A stretch of DNA of 50,861 bases. Source: Flavobacteriales bacterium. GTDB taxonomy: Bacteria > Bacteroidota > Bacteroidia > Flavobacteriales_D > Crocinitomicaceae. Position 1 is the first letter of the stretch; each line of letters starts with the position of its first letter. The translations under genes were made by a program, and so were the position numbers. The notes under the pieces were generated by a model that was not told the origin of the DNA, did no database searches, and saw only the letters and a program-made list of their open reading frames with translations. The stretch lies in NCBI GenBank assembly GCA_947462255.1, contig CANHOA010000023.1, positions 1 through 50,861 of the forward strand, given 5' to 3'. Shown here piece by piece: positions 1 to 7,945 of the stretch.

Positions 1-161
1 GAACCTATCTTTCCCCAATTTTCGTCTTCCGTGCAATGTGTAACTTTTGGCATCATTCCATATCCCGTGTGAACTTTCGTTACATCACAAAGCATAGGCG
101 ATTTGAATGCTCTTTGCAATGAGCAATTAAAGGTTGTCGTTATTTTTACTGTCGTTTCCAT
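1..161 (-). CDS. SRPBCC-like protein, 3' part outside window
   Basis: The reading frame opens with ATG at 161 and runs without a stop for 53 codons off the left edge. The protein begins METTVKITTTFNC and continues with FKSPMLCDV and GYGMMPKVTHC, which I recognise as the start of a Bacteroidota SRPBCC (START-like ligand-binding fold) protein; the fold itself cannot be checked on 53 residues. It is too short to be in an ORF list. Its start codon lies about 41 bases downstream, in its own orientation, of the palindromic element at 203-354, so it may be a cassette gene of its own. Function unknown. Confidence 0.55.
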   Translation of the reverse strand, partial: METTVKITTTFNCSLQRAFKSPMLCDVTKVHTGYGMMPKVTHCTEDENWGKIG

Positions 162-202
162 TATTTCTGTTTTATGTCTTTGTCGTGAACAATGTCGTTT
201 CT

Positions 203-354
203 TAGCCTGACCGCTAACGTTTTGCAGCTACCCGAAGGGCGGGACTTTTACCACAAAACTTGATTTGAAAAACTAATGTTTGATTAACCACAAAACTGTC
301 TTTGGAACACGAAACCCCGCCTTTTGGGTAGGTGCTGTTAGCGGTTCGGGCTTA
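203..354 (-). repeat. attC-like imperfect palindrome
   Basis: An 8-bp core ccgctaac (211-218) is matched by its exact reverse complement gttagcgg (337-344). Inside it a second pair of arms (ctacccgaa..gcggg at about 228-243 and cccgccttttgggtag at about 316-331) can also pair with bulges, leaving a loop of about 70 bases. The element begins 9 bases after the stop codon of the upstream nuclease-like gene and ends 41 bases before the start of the next gene. This is the geometry of an integron attC site, but the core does not fit GTTRRRY (GTTAGCG instead), so it is only attC-like. Confidence 0.55.
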
Positions 355-363
355 TTCCCAATG

Positions 364-1020
364 TCATAATAGTATAAATTTATGGTCTGTCAAATTCATG
401 TCTTGCCAACTTATGGTGTAATCATTTGTTAGTGTTATTGGAGGAAATTTCTGTTGTCTAGTTTCTTTTATTGCTTTTCTTGTTGCATTCCAATTAAGCA
501 CTGTGCCAGAAACAACTTGCCGGTTTTGGTGTATTGAAAATGGCTCATATTGAACATTTTGTCTGGGTTGTGTTTGATATAAAGAGTCATTAGAAATCAA
601 AAGAACAAAACCACTATGTTCTAAATTAAATCTTTCTTTTAAAATCTCCAACCGTTTCACATCTTTCCAAAAACTATAACATCCTTCATTTTTAGCTTTT
701 TGGTTTGCAAGTTGAACATTAGTTTGTGAACCAAATACATGATATGGAAATGTCTGACTTTTTGTTTTGAATTTTATTTCTATTGGAATGAAACAATTAT
801 TTTGTTGAACTACAATATCTATTGATATTCTTTTATCATTATGCCAAGGGTAATTTGGTAATAAATTGCAGTTTACATTGTATTCAATAAAAGTATTGTC
901 GTACAATCCTGTTGCAATTAAATGCTGGGCGAGTAATAGCTTTATCTCTTCTTCACTATGGAAAAAAGATGTGCGGTTATTTAAGAATGTTAATATCTGA
1001 TTACTTAATACGGCTCTCAT
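364..1020 (-). CDS. putative PD-(D/E)XK nuclease-like protein
   Basis: A 218-aa protein with no recognised name. An acidic helix (SEEEIKLLL, residues 22-30) is followed by a strand ending in D68 and then E81-I-K83 in IPIEIKFK, the D-x12-E-x-K spacing of the PD-(D/E)XK endonuclease superfamily. The rest has no zinc site, membrane segment or signal peptide, so it is probably cytoplasmic. It is the last gene of the minus-strand module, 81 bases after the 80-aa gene, and its TGA stop is almost adjacent to the attC-like palindrome. A restriction or defence nuclease, or an inactive relative, would fit; the fold assignment rests on the motif alone. Confidence 0.55.
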   Translation of the reverse strand: MRAVLSNQILTFLNNRTSFFHSEEEIKLLLAQHLIATGLYDNTFIEYNVNCNLLPNYPWHNDKRISIDIVVQQNNCFIPIEIKFKTKSQTFPYHVFGSQTNVQLANQKAKNEGCYSFWKDVKRLEILKERFNLEHSGFVLLISNDSLYQTQPRQNVQYEPFSIHQNRQVVSGTVLNWNATRKAIKETRQQKFPPITLTNDYTISWQDMNLTDHKFILL

Positions 1021-1101
1021 AACATAAATTTATTCAATTGACCTTTTGGCAAGTGCTTTAATTGCTCTGAAATATGACTATTAAATCTAATTATCATAAA
1101 A

Positions 1102-1344
1102 TTACAATTCAAACTCGGGTTCAAGATTCTGAATTAAACATACAGTATCAGTATCAACAACTTTTCGGAAGTTTTTATTTTGAATTAACCATTGTTCAAT
1201 TACTTCCGTTGTGGGGTGATCATTTGATTGAAAAGTATATCTTGGAAAATAATTTTGATTTTCTCTTGCCCAAGGTCTAGGTTCTGTCACTATATAAGTG
1301 CCCGTACCTTTTTTGTAGTATATCATAAAATGTTTTGAAGCCAT
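1102..1344 (-). CDS. hypothetical 80-aa protein
   Basis: A small soluble protein with no signal peptide or membrane segment. It has an aromatic and charged N-terminal half (FMIYYKKGTGTYI) and a C-terminal half containing HPTTEVIEQWL and TVCLIQNLEPEFEL. It starts 2 bases after the stop of the zinc-ribbon gene, which argues for translational coupling and for this strand rather than the overlapping 68-aa plus-strand frame. I recognise no family. Its position just upstream of the nuclease-like gene suggests a partner or adaptor role, but that is a guess. Confidence 0.55.
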   Translation of the reverse strand: MASKHFMIYYKKGTGTYIVTEPRPWARENQNYFPRYTFQSNDHPTTEVIEQWLIQNKNFRKVVDTDTVCLIQNLEPEFEL

Positions 1345-1346
1345 AT

Positions 1347-2258
1347 TTACTTGTTTAATAATGACATTAATATGAAGAATATGATTGCTCCAATTGCAAA
1401 GTATGTTACAGCTTTGGGTACCACTTTTAACTTTAATCCTGGATCTAAATAGTTGTTATCTATTTTTTTTATTCGTTCGATAATTAAACTGCGTTTTCTT
1501 TCTACATCAAAACCTGATCTGGTAGCATTGTCAGATTTCTTGGCATTTTCAAAAGTTGCACTGCCCCAAGGGTTTTTAGGCGACCACCAATCAACAACCC
1601 CAAAATTCGATAATTCAAGAACAACGTCTTTAAGGATTTGAGCATCAGGATTTACCATGATGTCATAAGCAGCTTCTAGTGTTTCAATATAATCTTTAAT
1701 TGCTGAAAGTTTTCTATTTGAAAAAACGCGAACTTCTGCTTTTCCAACTTTCTTAAGTTCATCTGCTGCTTGTATGCTTAGTTTAAATTTAGTAATAATG
1801 TATAAATTAGAACCTATTGCATCAGCAGTTTCCGCATAAGTTTCAGATTCTGGATCATTCTCTTTAGAAGCTTTTAAAAATGTTTTAATTTCTCGTGCAT
1901 TTGTAGCAGATATTTTGTCTTCATTCATTAAACTTACACTTCTCCAAAAAGCACAAATAGCTTTGTTTTCCCATATTGAACCAATATTAGGATTAACTTC
2001 AAGAGCTTTGTTACAATAATCATAACCTTCATTAAAATTACCAGCCCTAATTGCTTTTGTAAGGATTTCTACATAATTATTTAATCTATCAAAATTATCT
2101 GATGAAAGATTTCCTTGTGTGACCGAAACACTTCTAGGTCTTAAGACCTTTATGTGTGTATTACAATATTCACATTGGATTTCATTTTTCCCTTCATATC
2201 CTGATAGAGAAGCACCGCAATTTGTGCAGTTGAGTGATGTTAATTCGAGTTTGCTCAT
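1347..2258 (-). CDS. zinc-ribbon, TPR-like, tail-anchored membrane protein
   Basis: A 303-aa protein. The N-terminus has a four-cysteine zinc ribbon, C11-x2-C14 and C29-x2-C32. Residues about 65-115 form a TPR-like helical pair (GNFNEGYDYCNKALEVNPN). A long helical central region follows, and the last 20 residues (VTYFAIGAIIFFILMSLL) make a single C-terminal membrane segment, so the bulk should face the cytoplasm. It begins 10 bases after the membrane-protein gene. Zinc ribbons also accompany SPFH/YdjI-type proteins in other bacteria, so this protein may work with the SPFH protein at the membrane; that link is inferred. Confidence 0.65.
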   Translation of the reverse strand: MSKLELTSLNCTNCGASLSGYEGKNEIQCEYCNTHIKVLRPRSVSVTQGNLSSDNFDRLNNYVEILTKAIRAGNFNEGYDYCNKALEVNPNIGSIWENKAICAFWRSVSLMNEDKISATNAREIKTFLKASKENDPESETYAETADAIGSNLYIITKFKLSIQAADELKKVGKAEVRVFSNRKLSAIKDYIETLEAAYDIMVNPDAQILKDVVLELSNFGVVDWWSPKNPWGSATFENAKKSDNATRSGFDVERKRSLIIERIKKIDNNYLDPGLKLKVVPKAVTYFAIGAIIFFILMSLLNK

Positions 2259-2268
2259 ATTTGATTGT

Positions 2269-2610
2269 TTAAATTGATTTACTAATTAATTGAGGTATTG
2301 TTGTTAATAATATTTGAATGCTAACAGAAATTATTAAGACAATTAGAAAAACATTATTCTCTAATTTATTTGGCAATAAAACTGCTAATATGAATGATAT
2401 CAATGAAAAGATAGGTGCTATAAATGTTAATGCTACTTTATAGCCATCGCTAGCATTAGATTTGTATAATTTCATTTGTGACAGAAATGATAAAACAATC
2501 ACTGAATCACTGATAACCAAATTTATAAATTTGTAATCTTTTAAAATGATACATGCGCAAGTGTTTATTATGAATGCAAGTAAAAAGATAATATTGATTA
2601 TGTTTTTCAT
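2269..2610 (-). CDS. small integral membrane protein
   Basis: A 113-aa protein made almost entirely of hydrophobic stretches, with about four predicted membrane segments near residues 5-24, 30-47, 58-80 and 87-108, separated by short charged loops. No family is recognised. It sits 10 bases from each neighbour, between the SPFH-domain gene and the zinc-ribbon gene, so it is co-transcribed with them. A membrane anchor or partner for the SPFH protein is the simplest reading, but nothing in the sequence proves it. Confidence 0.6.
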   Translation of the reverse strand: MKNIINIIFLLAFIINTCACIILKDYKFINLVISDSVIVLSFLSQMKLYKSNASDGYKVALTFIAPIFSLISFILAVLLPNKLENNVFLIVLIISVSIQILLTTIPQLISKSI

Positions 2611-2620
2611 AAAATAGATA

Positions 2621-3709
2621 TTAAGGATTAAAGGGAGGAGGAGTAAATAAATGTGTCATTTCCTTTTGATCGATTAGAGGCTCCCATGAAGCCATTCCTG
2701 CTTTCCAAACTAGAGTGTCTTTTGTCAACGTACCTGCAGAAAGCTTTTGAATTATTGTATTTAAATCAAATGGACCTTCTTGTTGATTGTTTACTATTGC
2801 ATAAAATGAAATAGTTGGTGGTTGTGGCGGTATAGATGTATTTAAATTATTTGATACGTTTCCAATTTGGTTTCCAATGCCAGCACCTAAACCTAATCCT
2901 AAACCTGCACCCATTAAATTACCAGCTGCGCCACCTTCGTTTTTAGCAGCATTATCTAAAACATCAAAACTCCTATCCATTTGATAAATATCTCTACCTA
3001 ATATTTTTATTTTAGCGGCAATGTCTTTCGCTTCTTTTAATTTTATTATGCTTGGATCGCTTTCAGGAATATTAACTGAGATGAAATAAAAATTTACAAG
3101 TTCGATTCCAAACTTTGAAAATTCTGAATTCAATTTATTTAATGCATGATTTGATAAATCATCAAGCAACGAATTAATCTCCAAAACTGAAACATTATCA
3201 GATATTAGTTTTGATGAAATTAGACTAGTGAGAGAAGACAAAACTTTTCCTTTAAAATATTCGTCAATTTTATCTGCGGTAAATATTTTCATATTTCCCA
3301 CCAAAGTTTCAATAAATAGACGAGGCTCTGAAATTTTAAATCCATATTGTCCATATGCTCTAACAGGAACTATAACGCCATATTTAGGGTCTTCAAGTTG
3401 TATTGGTGTTGGTGTGCCCCATTTTAAATCAAGTTTGGTTATGAGGTTTACAAACCACACTTCTGCTTGAAATGGTGAATTACCACCAAATGGTAAATTG
3501 ATTAATTTGTTTAGGAGCGGGATATTCTCCGTTTTGATTGTGTGGGTGCCACTTTCATATTGGTCAAAGATTTTTCCTCCTTTAACAAAAAAAGCAGTCT
3601 GACTTGTGTTCACTACTACTTGAGTTCCCATTCTTAAATCTTCGGATGGGTACTTAACAACAAATTCATTGTCGTTACTCTCAATTTTTACAATGTCTAT
3701 TAATGCCAT
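2621..3709 (-). CDS. SPFH-domain protein with C-terminal GYF_2 domain
   Basis: A 362-aa protein of the YdjI / 'virion core protein'-like SPFH type. Residues about 25-235 form the SPFH region (VVVNTSQTAFFVKGGKIFD at the start). A glycine-rich hinge covers about 255-285 (GAGLGLGLGAGIG), and a GYF_2 domain covers about 305-355 (FYAIVNNQQEGPFDLNTI and LVWKAGMASWEPL). No signal peptide or clear membrane helix is seen, so it would be membrane-associated from the cytoplasm. It is the first gene of the accessory operon, with a promoter box about 16 bases upstream. Related proteins are linked to membrane stress; a defence or stress role here is inference. Confidence 0.75.
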   Translation of the reverse strand: MALIDIVKIESNDNEFVVKYPSEDLRMGTQVVVNTSQTAFFVKGGKIFDQYESGTHTIKTENIPLLNKLINLPFGGNSPFQAEVWFVNLITKLDLKWGTPTPIQLEDPKYGVIVPVRAYGQYGFKISEPRLFIETLVGNMKIFTADKIDEYFKGKVLSSLTSLISSKLISDNVSVLEINSLLDDLSNHALNKLNSEFSKFGIELVNFYFISVNIPESDPSIIKLKEAKDIAAKIKILGRDIYQMDRSFDVLDNAAKNEGGAAGNLMGAGLGLGLGAGIGNQIGNVSNNLNTSIPPQPPTISFYAIVNNQQEGPFDLNTIIQKLSAGTLTKDTLVWKAGMASWEPLIDQKEMTHLFTPPPFNP

Positions 3710-3725
3710 ATTTTTCTTTAGAGTT

Positions 3726-3733
3726 CAAATTTA
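3726..3733 (-). promoter_or_regulatory. -7 box of the accessory operon
   Basis: TAAATTTG on the minus strand matches the Bacteroidota TAnnTTTG consensus, 16 bases upstream of the SPFH gene start. No good TTG -33 box is seen. It lies inside the repeat boundary at 3764, so the module carries its own promoter. Confidence 0.4.
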
Positions 3734-3763
3734 TAAATTAATTTCTATGTCTGTACGTTTTAA

Positions 3764-3857
3764 TAGCCTGACCGCTAACTTACTTATATACGCTACAAAC
3801 CTTCTTCAATAAACTAAATCTTGTTGTATAAGCGCAGGTTTGTTGCGTATGTACGAA
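3764..3857 (-). repeat. attC-like imperfect palindrome, second copy
   Basis: The element begins with the same 16 bp (tagcctgaccgctaac, 3764-3779) as the element at 203. It is followed directly by a different imperfect inverted repeat: arms 3781-3802 and 3836-3857 match at 18 of 22 positions around a 33-base loop. Conserved core plus variable palindrome is how sites within one recombination family differ. The distal arm lacks the matching gttagcgg core, so the site may be degenerate. Confidence 0.5.
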
Positions 3858-4023
3858 TATACGCTTATTTCTTACAAATTATCAAAAGGCTTTTGATTTG
3901 TTGAATGCTTTTGTGCTAACATGTGAGGCGATCATTCCAAAATATCTGATACCTTGATTTCTCTTTACCCAATACTGCACGTTCGTATCATGAATGATAG
4001 ATTCGCGACTACCGTCCTTAACT

Positions 4024-4053
4024 TTTGTTTCTGCTAGATAGTGCGTACATTTG
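4024..4053 (+). promoter_or_regulatory. prfA promoter
   Basis: TTTG at 4024-4027, an 18-base spacer and TACATTTG at 4046-4053 match the Bacteroidota TTTG / TAnnTTTG promoter. The chosen prfA start is at 4072. The rest of 3858-4023 shows no gene I can support. Confidence 0.6.
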
Positions 4054-4071
4054 CCTACGTTTTTTTTAAGC

Positions 4072-5151
4072 ATGACAGATTTACTTTCTAAGTTAGAAGC
4101 CATTCATTACCGTTTTCTTGAAGTGGGTAATTTAATTACCGATCCCGCCATTATTTCGGATATGGAGCGCTATGTTAAATTGAATAAAGAATACCGTGAT
4201 TTAGATCTCCTCAACATCATCTATAAACAATACAAAAATCTTCTAGAGAATATTCAAAGTTCTAGGGCCATGTTGGAAAGTGAAAAGGATCCTGAAATGC
4301 GCGAAATGGCAAAGATGGAAATTGATGAATTAGAGAAAAGTAAGCCTGTCCTCGAAGAAGAAATAAAATTGATGTTGATTCCTAAAGATCCGGAAGATGA
4401 TAAAAATGCCATCATGGAATTACGCTCTGGAACGGGTGGGGATGAAGCCTGTATTTTTGTCGAGGATGTTTTTCGTATGTATACCATGTTTTTTAAAAAT
4501 GTTGGTTGGCAATATGAGATAATTAACTCTTCTGAAGGTTCTGTCAAAGGCTTTAAAGAAATATCCTTGAGTATCACTGGTCAAGGACTTTATGGCATGT
4601 TGAAGTTCGAATCGGGTGTGCATCGGGTGCAACGTGTTCCCGAAACAGAATCGCAAGGACGTGTCCATACCTCGGCTATTACGGTAGCGATTTTACCTGA
4701 AGCGGAAGAAGTGGATTTTGAACTCGATATGAATGATGTGCGAAAAGATACCTTCCGTGCATCAGGTGCTGGTGGGCAACATATAAACAAGACAGAATCC
4801 GCTATCCGATTAACCCATATTCCAACAGGTGTGGTAGTAGAATGCCAAGATGGTCGGTCTCAACATAAGAATTTAGCCCAAGCAATTTCAGTGCTTCGCT
4901 CTCGTTTATACCAAGCTGAATTAGATCGTTTGCACAATGAACGTGCTGCTCATCGTAAAACATTGGTTTCTACTGGAGATCGTTCGGCAAAAATTAGAAC
5001 CTATAATTATCCGCAAGGAAGAATTACTGATCACCGAATTAATAAAACTATGTATAATTTAGGGGTGTTTATGAACGGTGATATTCAAGAAATGATCGAT
5101 TCCTTAAAAATGGCTGAAAATGCCGAAAAATTAAAAGGAAATAACATATGA
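4072..5151 (+). CDS. prfA: peptide chain release factor 1
   Basis: Class I release factor that reads UAA and UAG and triggers peptide release on the ribosome. The 359-aa protein has the usual family length. It shows the RF1 codon-recognition tripeptide P190-E-T192 in HRVQRVPETESQGR and the catalytic G234-G-Q236 in GAGGQHINKTESA. I chose ATG at 4072 (MTDLLSKLEAI) over the in-frame ATG at 4051 because the latter overlaps the -7 box and adds seven residues not typical of RF1. The gene overlaps pyrF by ATGA, so the two are probably co-transcribed. The RF2-specific SPF motif is absent, which settles RF1. Confidence 0.95.
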   Translation: MTDLLSKLEAIHYRFLEVGNLITDPAIISDMERYVKLNKEYRDLDLLNIIYKQYKNLLENIQSSRAMLESEKDPEMREMAKMEIDELEKSKPVLEEEIKLMLIPKDPEDDKNAIMELRSGTGGDEACIFVEDVFRMYTMFFKNVGWQYEIINSSEGSVKGFKEISLSITGQGLYGMLKFESGVHRVQRVPETESQGRVHTSAITVAILPEAEEVDFELDMNDVRKDTFRASGAGGQHINKTESAIRLTHIPTGVVVECQDGRSQHKNLAQAISVLRSRLYQAELDRLHNERAAHRKTLVSTGDRSAKIRTYNYPQGRITDHRINKTMYNLGVFMNGDIQEMIDSLKMAENAEKLKGNNI

Positions 5152-5960
5152 CACGGAGCGAATTGATAGCCCAAATTCATCTGAAACAATCCTTCTTGTG
5201 CGTGGGATTAGATCCCGATTTAACAAAAATACCCAAGCACTTATTACAGTTAGAAGATCCAATATTTGAATTCAATAAGGCCATTATTGATGCAACGAAG
5301 GAGTATTGCGTTGCTTATAAACCAAACACAGCCTTTTATGAAGCGTATGGTGTGGCAGGATGGCAAGCTCTTGAAAAAACAATTAATTACATTCCTAAAG
5401 ATTGCTTCATTATTGCAGATGCGAAGCGTGGCGATATCGGAAATACTTCTTTGGCGTATGCCAAAGCATTTTTTGAAACTTTGCCATGCGATGCAATAAC
5501 GGTTGCTCCCTATATGGGTGCGGATAGTGTATTGCCTTTCTATACGTACAAAGATGCTTGGGTAGTGCTTTTGGCGCTAACATCCAATATGGGTTCTGCA
5601 GATTTCCAAATGCTTGAAGTGAACGAACACAAGCTTTATGCTGAAGTGATTAAAAAAGCACTGAGCTGGGGAAATAATGAAAATACAATGTTTGTGGTTG
5701 GTGCTACGCAAGGGGAAGAAATCAAGGCCATTCGTAACTTAGCTCCCGATCATTTTTTCTTGGTGCCTGGTGTAGGTGCTCAAGGAGGTTCGCTTGAGGA
5801 AGTGTTTAATTTTGGTGCCAATAAAGATGTTGGACTTTTGGTGAATTCTTCCCGGGCAATTTTGTATGCTCAAGATGATATTAATTTTGCAGAAGGGGCA
5901 AAAAAAGAAGCGCTGAAGATAAAAACTGAAATGGCTTTGTATCTTCAGCGCTTACGCTGA
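5148..5960 (+). CDS. pyrF: orotidine 5'-phosphate decarboxylase
   Basis: Catalyses OMP to UMP, the last step of de novo pyrimidine synthesis, in the cytoplasm. The 270-aa length and the motif D91-A-K93-R-G-D96-IGNTS are those of the longer PyrF subfamily; K93 and the two aspartates form the catalytic array. It starts inside the prfA stop (ATGA), giving translational coupling. The last codons form a small hairpin (cagcg-ctta-cgctg, 5946-5959) that is not followed by a T-run, so I do not call it a terminator. Confidence 0.93.
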   Translation: MTRSELIAQIHLKQSFLCVGLDPDLTKIPKHLLQLEDPIFEFNKAIIDATKEYCVAYKPNTAFYEAYGVAGWQALEKTINYIPKDCFIIADAKRGDIGNTSLAYAKAFFETLPCDAITVAPYMGADSVLPFYTYKDAWVVLLALTSNMGSADFQMLEVNEHKLYAEVIKKALSWGNNENTMFVVGATQGEEIKAIRNLAPDHFFLVPGVGAQGGSLEEVFNFGANKDVGLLVNSSRAILYAQDDINFAEGAKKEALKIKTEMALYLQRLR

Positions 5961-5972
5961 TCAAAAAATAAG

Positions 5973-6113
5973 TTATTTAGAAGCTAAATCGCTAGATTGT
6001 TCAACGTTAGTTTTACCATAAGCATCGCAACCGGCTTTGCGAGAAGCACCACAAGATGATAAAATAACTGTTACTACAGTTAAAAGAATTAATAAATTTA
6101 CTTTCGTTTTCAT
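5973..6113 (-). CDS. small lipoprotein, 46 aa
   Basis: An ATG at 6113 opens 46 codons ending in TAA at 5973. The protein MKTKVNLLILLTVVTVILSSC has a charged start, a hydrophobic core and a lipobox ending in C21, followed by only 25 residues (GASRKAGCDAYGKT). It is a convincing exported lipoprotein despite its size. It lies convergent to pyrF and divergent to the Omp85-like gene. No function is known to me; the SRKAGCDAYG stretch looks conserved-type rather than random. Confidence 0.65.
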   Translation of the reverse strand: MKTKVNLLILLTVVTVILSSCGASRKAGCDAYGKTNVEQSSDLASK

Positions 6114-6216
6114 AATAGTAAGTTTTGTTGTTTGTGTATCCTCTAACGGAGCTTAGTAGGGTAAAGTTACAATAAAAGATGAAAATTAAGACGAATTAAA
6201 AATTATTTTTTAAAAT

Positions 6217-7941
6217 ATGTTAATAAAAACAGTCCGTTCATGTTTCTTTAACTTTCTATTCATAGTATGTTTTTTATGTCCTGCTTTTCTGAATGCTCAA
6301 GTAAAAAAAATAATATTCGAAGCATCAAGCAATGAGCAATTGCCCCAAAAATTTAAAAAAACCTTAAAACTTTCAAAAGGAGCGAATACTCAAGCTTATT
6401 TAACGAGTGTAAGATTTAAGTTAATTAAGCAGGGCTATTTTTTGGCGAGTTTTGACAGTGTTTCGGAAAAGAATGATTCCGTTCGATCAACGCTTTACAT
6501 TGGACCAAAATTTAAGCGAATAGCATTGGAGTTTAGCCCGGATGATTATTTGTTTTTGAGACGTTTGCGTTATGAGGGCTTATATCGTAATCGCGAAGAA
6601 CTTAATTTATCTGCCATTCAATTAAGTGGTACGATGGAGGAGATCTTGGATTGCCTTACTCAAAACGGCTATCCTTTCGCGCAAATCTCCTTGGTCAACT
6701 GCGAACTAAATTCAACCGATTTAAAAGCCAAGCTAAAAATTGAATCGGGTCTTCAGTATACATGGAAATCCATTCAGGTTAAAGGAGATTCTACTTTTTC
6801 TGAGGCTTCTATTCAAAGTATTACAGGTATTCATATCGGAGATACGTATGATGAAGAGCAATGGAGAACCTTGGATCAAAAGCTTAAGCAAGTCATGCAT
6901 ATTCAAGTTATTAAAGCCTCCGAATTACTTTTTACGCCTGATGGTGTTGAGCTATTTTTATACCTTAAATCGGCTCGAATAAGTAGTTTTAATGGCGCAG
7001 TGGGTCTTCAGCCCAATCCAATCAGCCAAAAAATTGGCTTAACAGGGGAATTGCAATTAAAGTTGGTGAATACCCTAAGGCAAGCTGAACAAATTGATTT
7101 TTTTTGGAGAAGTATTCAGCCTGCAACGCAATCGTTGTTGGTAAAAATAAATTACCCGTATTTATTTAAAAGTTCATTTGGGACTGACTTTAAATTCAAC
7201 TTGTACAAAAGAGACTCTACGTTTTTGGAGATGAAAGGTGCTATAGCGATTCAATATCAATTTAAAAATGGAAATTTTTTGAAAGGAATTTATCAATATT
7301 ATTCGAGTGATCGATTGTCTGGGGCTAGTTCTAGTGTTGGATTTAGTCAATCGGTATCGTGTAAAACATCAGCCTACGGCTTAGCATTTTTAAAAAATGA
7401 GCTTAATTATATACCAAATCCTTCGAAAGGACAAGTTATTAATGTTGAGCTTTTTGTTGGTAATAGAGTAGCCAAAGCGGATTCCGCTAACGCTGTATCT
7501 TCCACTATTTTTAAAGGCTCACTTTCCTTTCAAAAGTATTTTCGTTTAGCTGCTCGACATGTTTTGAAAGGTGCTCTTTCGTATGATTTTTATTATGCTC
7601 CCACATTGTATCAAAACGAACGATTTCGCTTTGGTGGTTTAACAACCTTGCGGGGATTTAATGAGGAGGAATTGTTCGGTACTTCCAAAGCCATTGCGAC
7701 CCTTGAATATCGATTTTTAGTGGATAAAAACTCTGCTGTATTTGTCTTTTATGACCAAGCGTTTTACGAAGATCGTTCTAATCTTTATATCAAAGATCGG
7801 CCATTTGGTACTGGGGTAGGTTTTTCTATAGGATCAAAAATCGGGATCTTTTCTATTAGTTACGCCATTGGCAAGCAATTCAATAATCCCATTGATCTAA
7901 AACAAGGAAAGGTACATTTTGGATATATTGCTTATTTTTAA
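6217..7941 (+). CDS. Omp85/BamA-type outer-membrane protein
   Basis: A 574-aa protein with a signal peptide (residues 1-28, ending FLNAQ). A POTRA-like periplasmic region follows (about 130-250), then a C-terminal beta-barrel ending in an aromatic residue (IAYF). The motif L478-R-G-F481 in GGLTTLRGFNEEELFGT is the conserved loop-6 RGF of the Omp85 superfamily. It is shorter than BamA, which has five POTRA domains, so it is better viewed as a TamA- or surface-antigen-like translocation or assembly factor. It stands alone between pyrF and the glycosyltransferase run. The exact substrate is unknown. Confidence 0.75.
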   Translation: MLIKTVRSCFFNFLFIVCFLCPAFLNAQVKKIIFEASSNEQLPQKFKKTLKLSKGANTQAYLTSVRFKLIKQGYFLASFDSVSEKNDSVRSTLYIGPKFKRIALEFSPDDYLFLRRLRYEGLYRNREELNLSAIQLSGTMEEILDCLTQNGYPFAQISLVNCELNSTDLKAKLKIESGLQYTWKSIQVKGDSTFSEASIQSITGIHIGDTYDEEQWRTLDQKLKQVMHIQVIKASELLFTPDGVELFLYLKSARISSFNGAVGLQPNPISQKIGLTGELQLKLVNTLRQAEQIDFFWRSIQPATQSLLVKINYPYLFKSSFGTDFKFNLYKRDSTFLEMKGAIAIQYQFKNGNFLKGIYQYYSSDRLSGASSSVGFSQSVSCKTSAYGLAFLKNELNYIPNPSKGQVINVELFVGNRVAKADSANAVSSTIFKGSLSFQKYFRLAARHVLKGALSYDFYYAPTLYQNERFRFGGLTTLRGFNEEELFGTSKAIATLEYRFLVDKNSAVFVFYDQAFYEDRSNLYIKDRPFGTGVGFSIGSKIGIFSISYAIGKQFNNPIDLKQGKVHFGYIAYF

Positions 7942-7945
7942 AATG

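Larger units (their letters stand above)
203..3779 (-). mobile_element. putative gene-cassette-like accessory module
   Basis: The 16-bp sequence tagcctgaccgctaac occurs as an exact direct repeat at 203-218 and 3764-3779, each copy forming the edge of a different imperfect palindrome. Between them lie five minus-strand genes, with a TAAATTTG promoter box just inside the right edge. On the far side of the right edge is prfA on the opposite strand with its own intact promoter. No recombinase or transposase is present in the window. Mobility is an inference from repeat layout only. Confidence 0.4.

Noticed and set aside
203..354. Canonical integron attC site
   Set aside because: The core GTTAGCG does not match GTTRRRY, and no integron integrase is in the window; kept only as attC-like.
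1074..1280. 68-aa plus-strand frame
   Set aside because: Antisense to the 80-aa minus-strand gene, which is better supported because it is coupled to its upstream neighbour by 2 bases and follows the operon direction.
3882..4103. 73-aa minus-strand frame between the repeat and prfA
   Set aside because: It overlaps the prfA promoter and start, has no recognised motif and no promoter; treated as chance.
4254..4790. Three long minus-strand frames inside prfA
   Set aside because: Antisense shadows of a strongly conserved gene, with low-complexity serine-rich composition.
5946..5959. Hairpin at the end of pyrF as a terminator
   Set aside because: The 5-bp stem overlaps the coding end and is followed by ATCAAAAAAT, not by a T-run.
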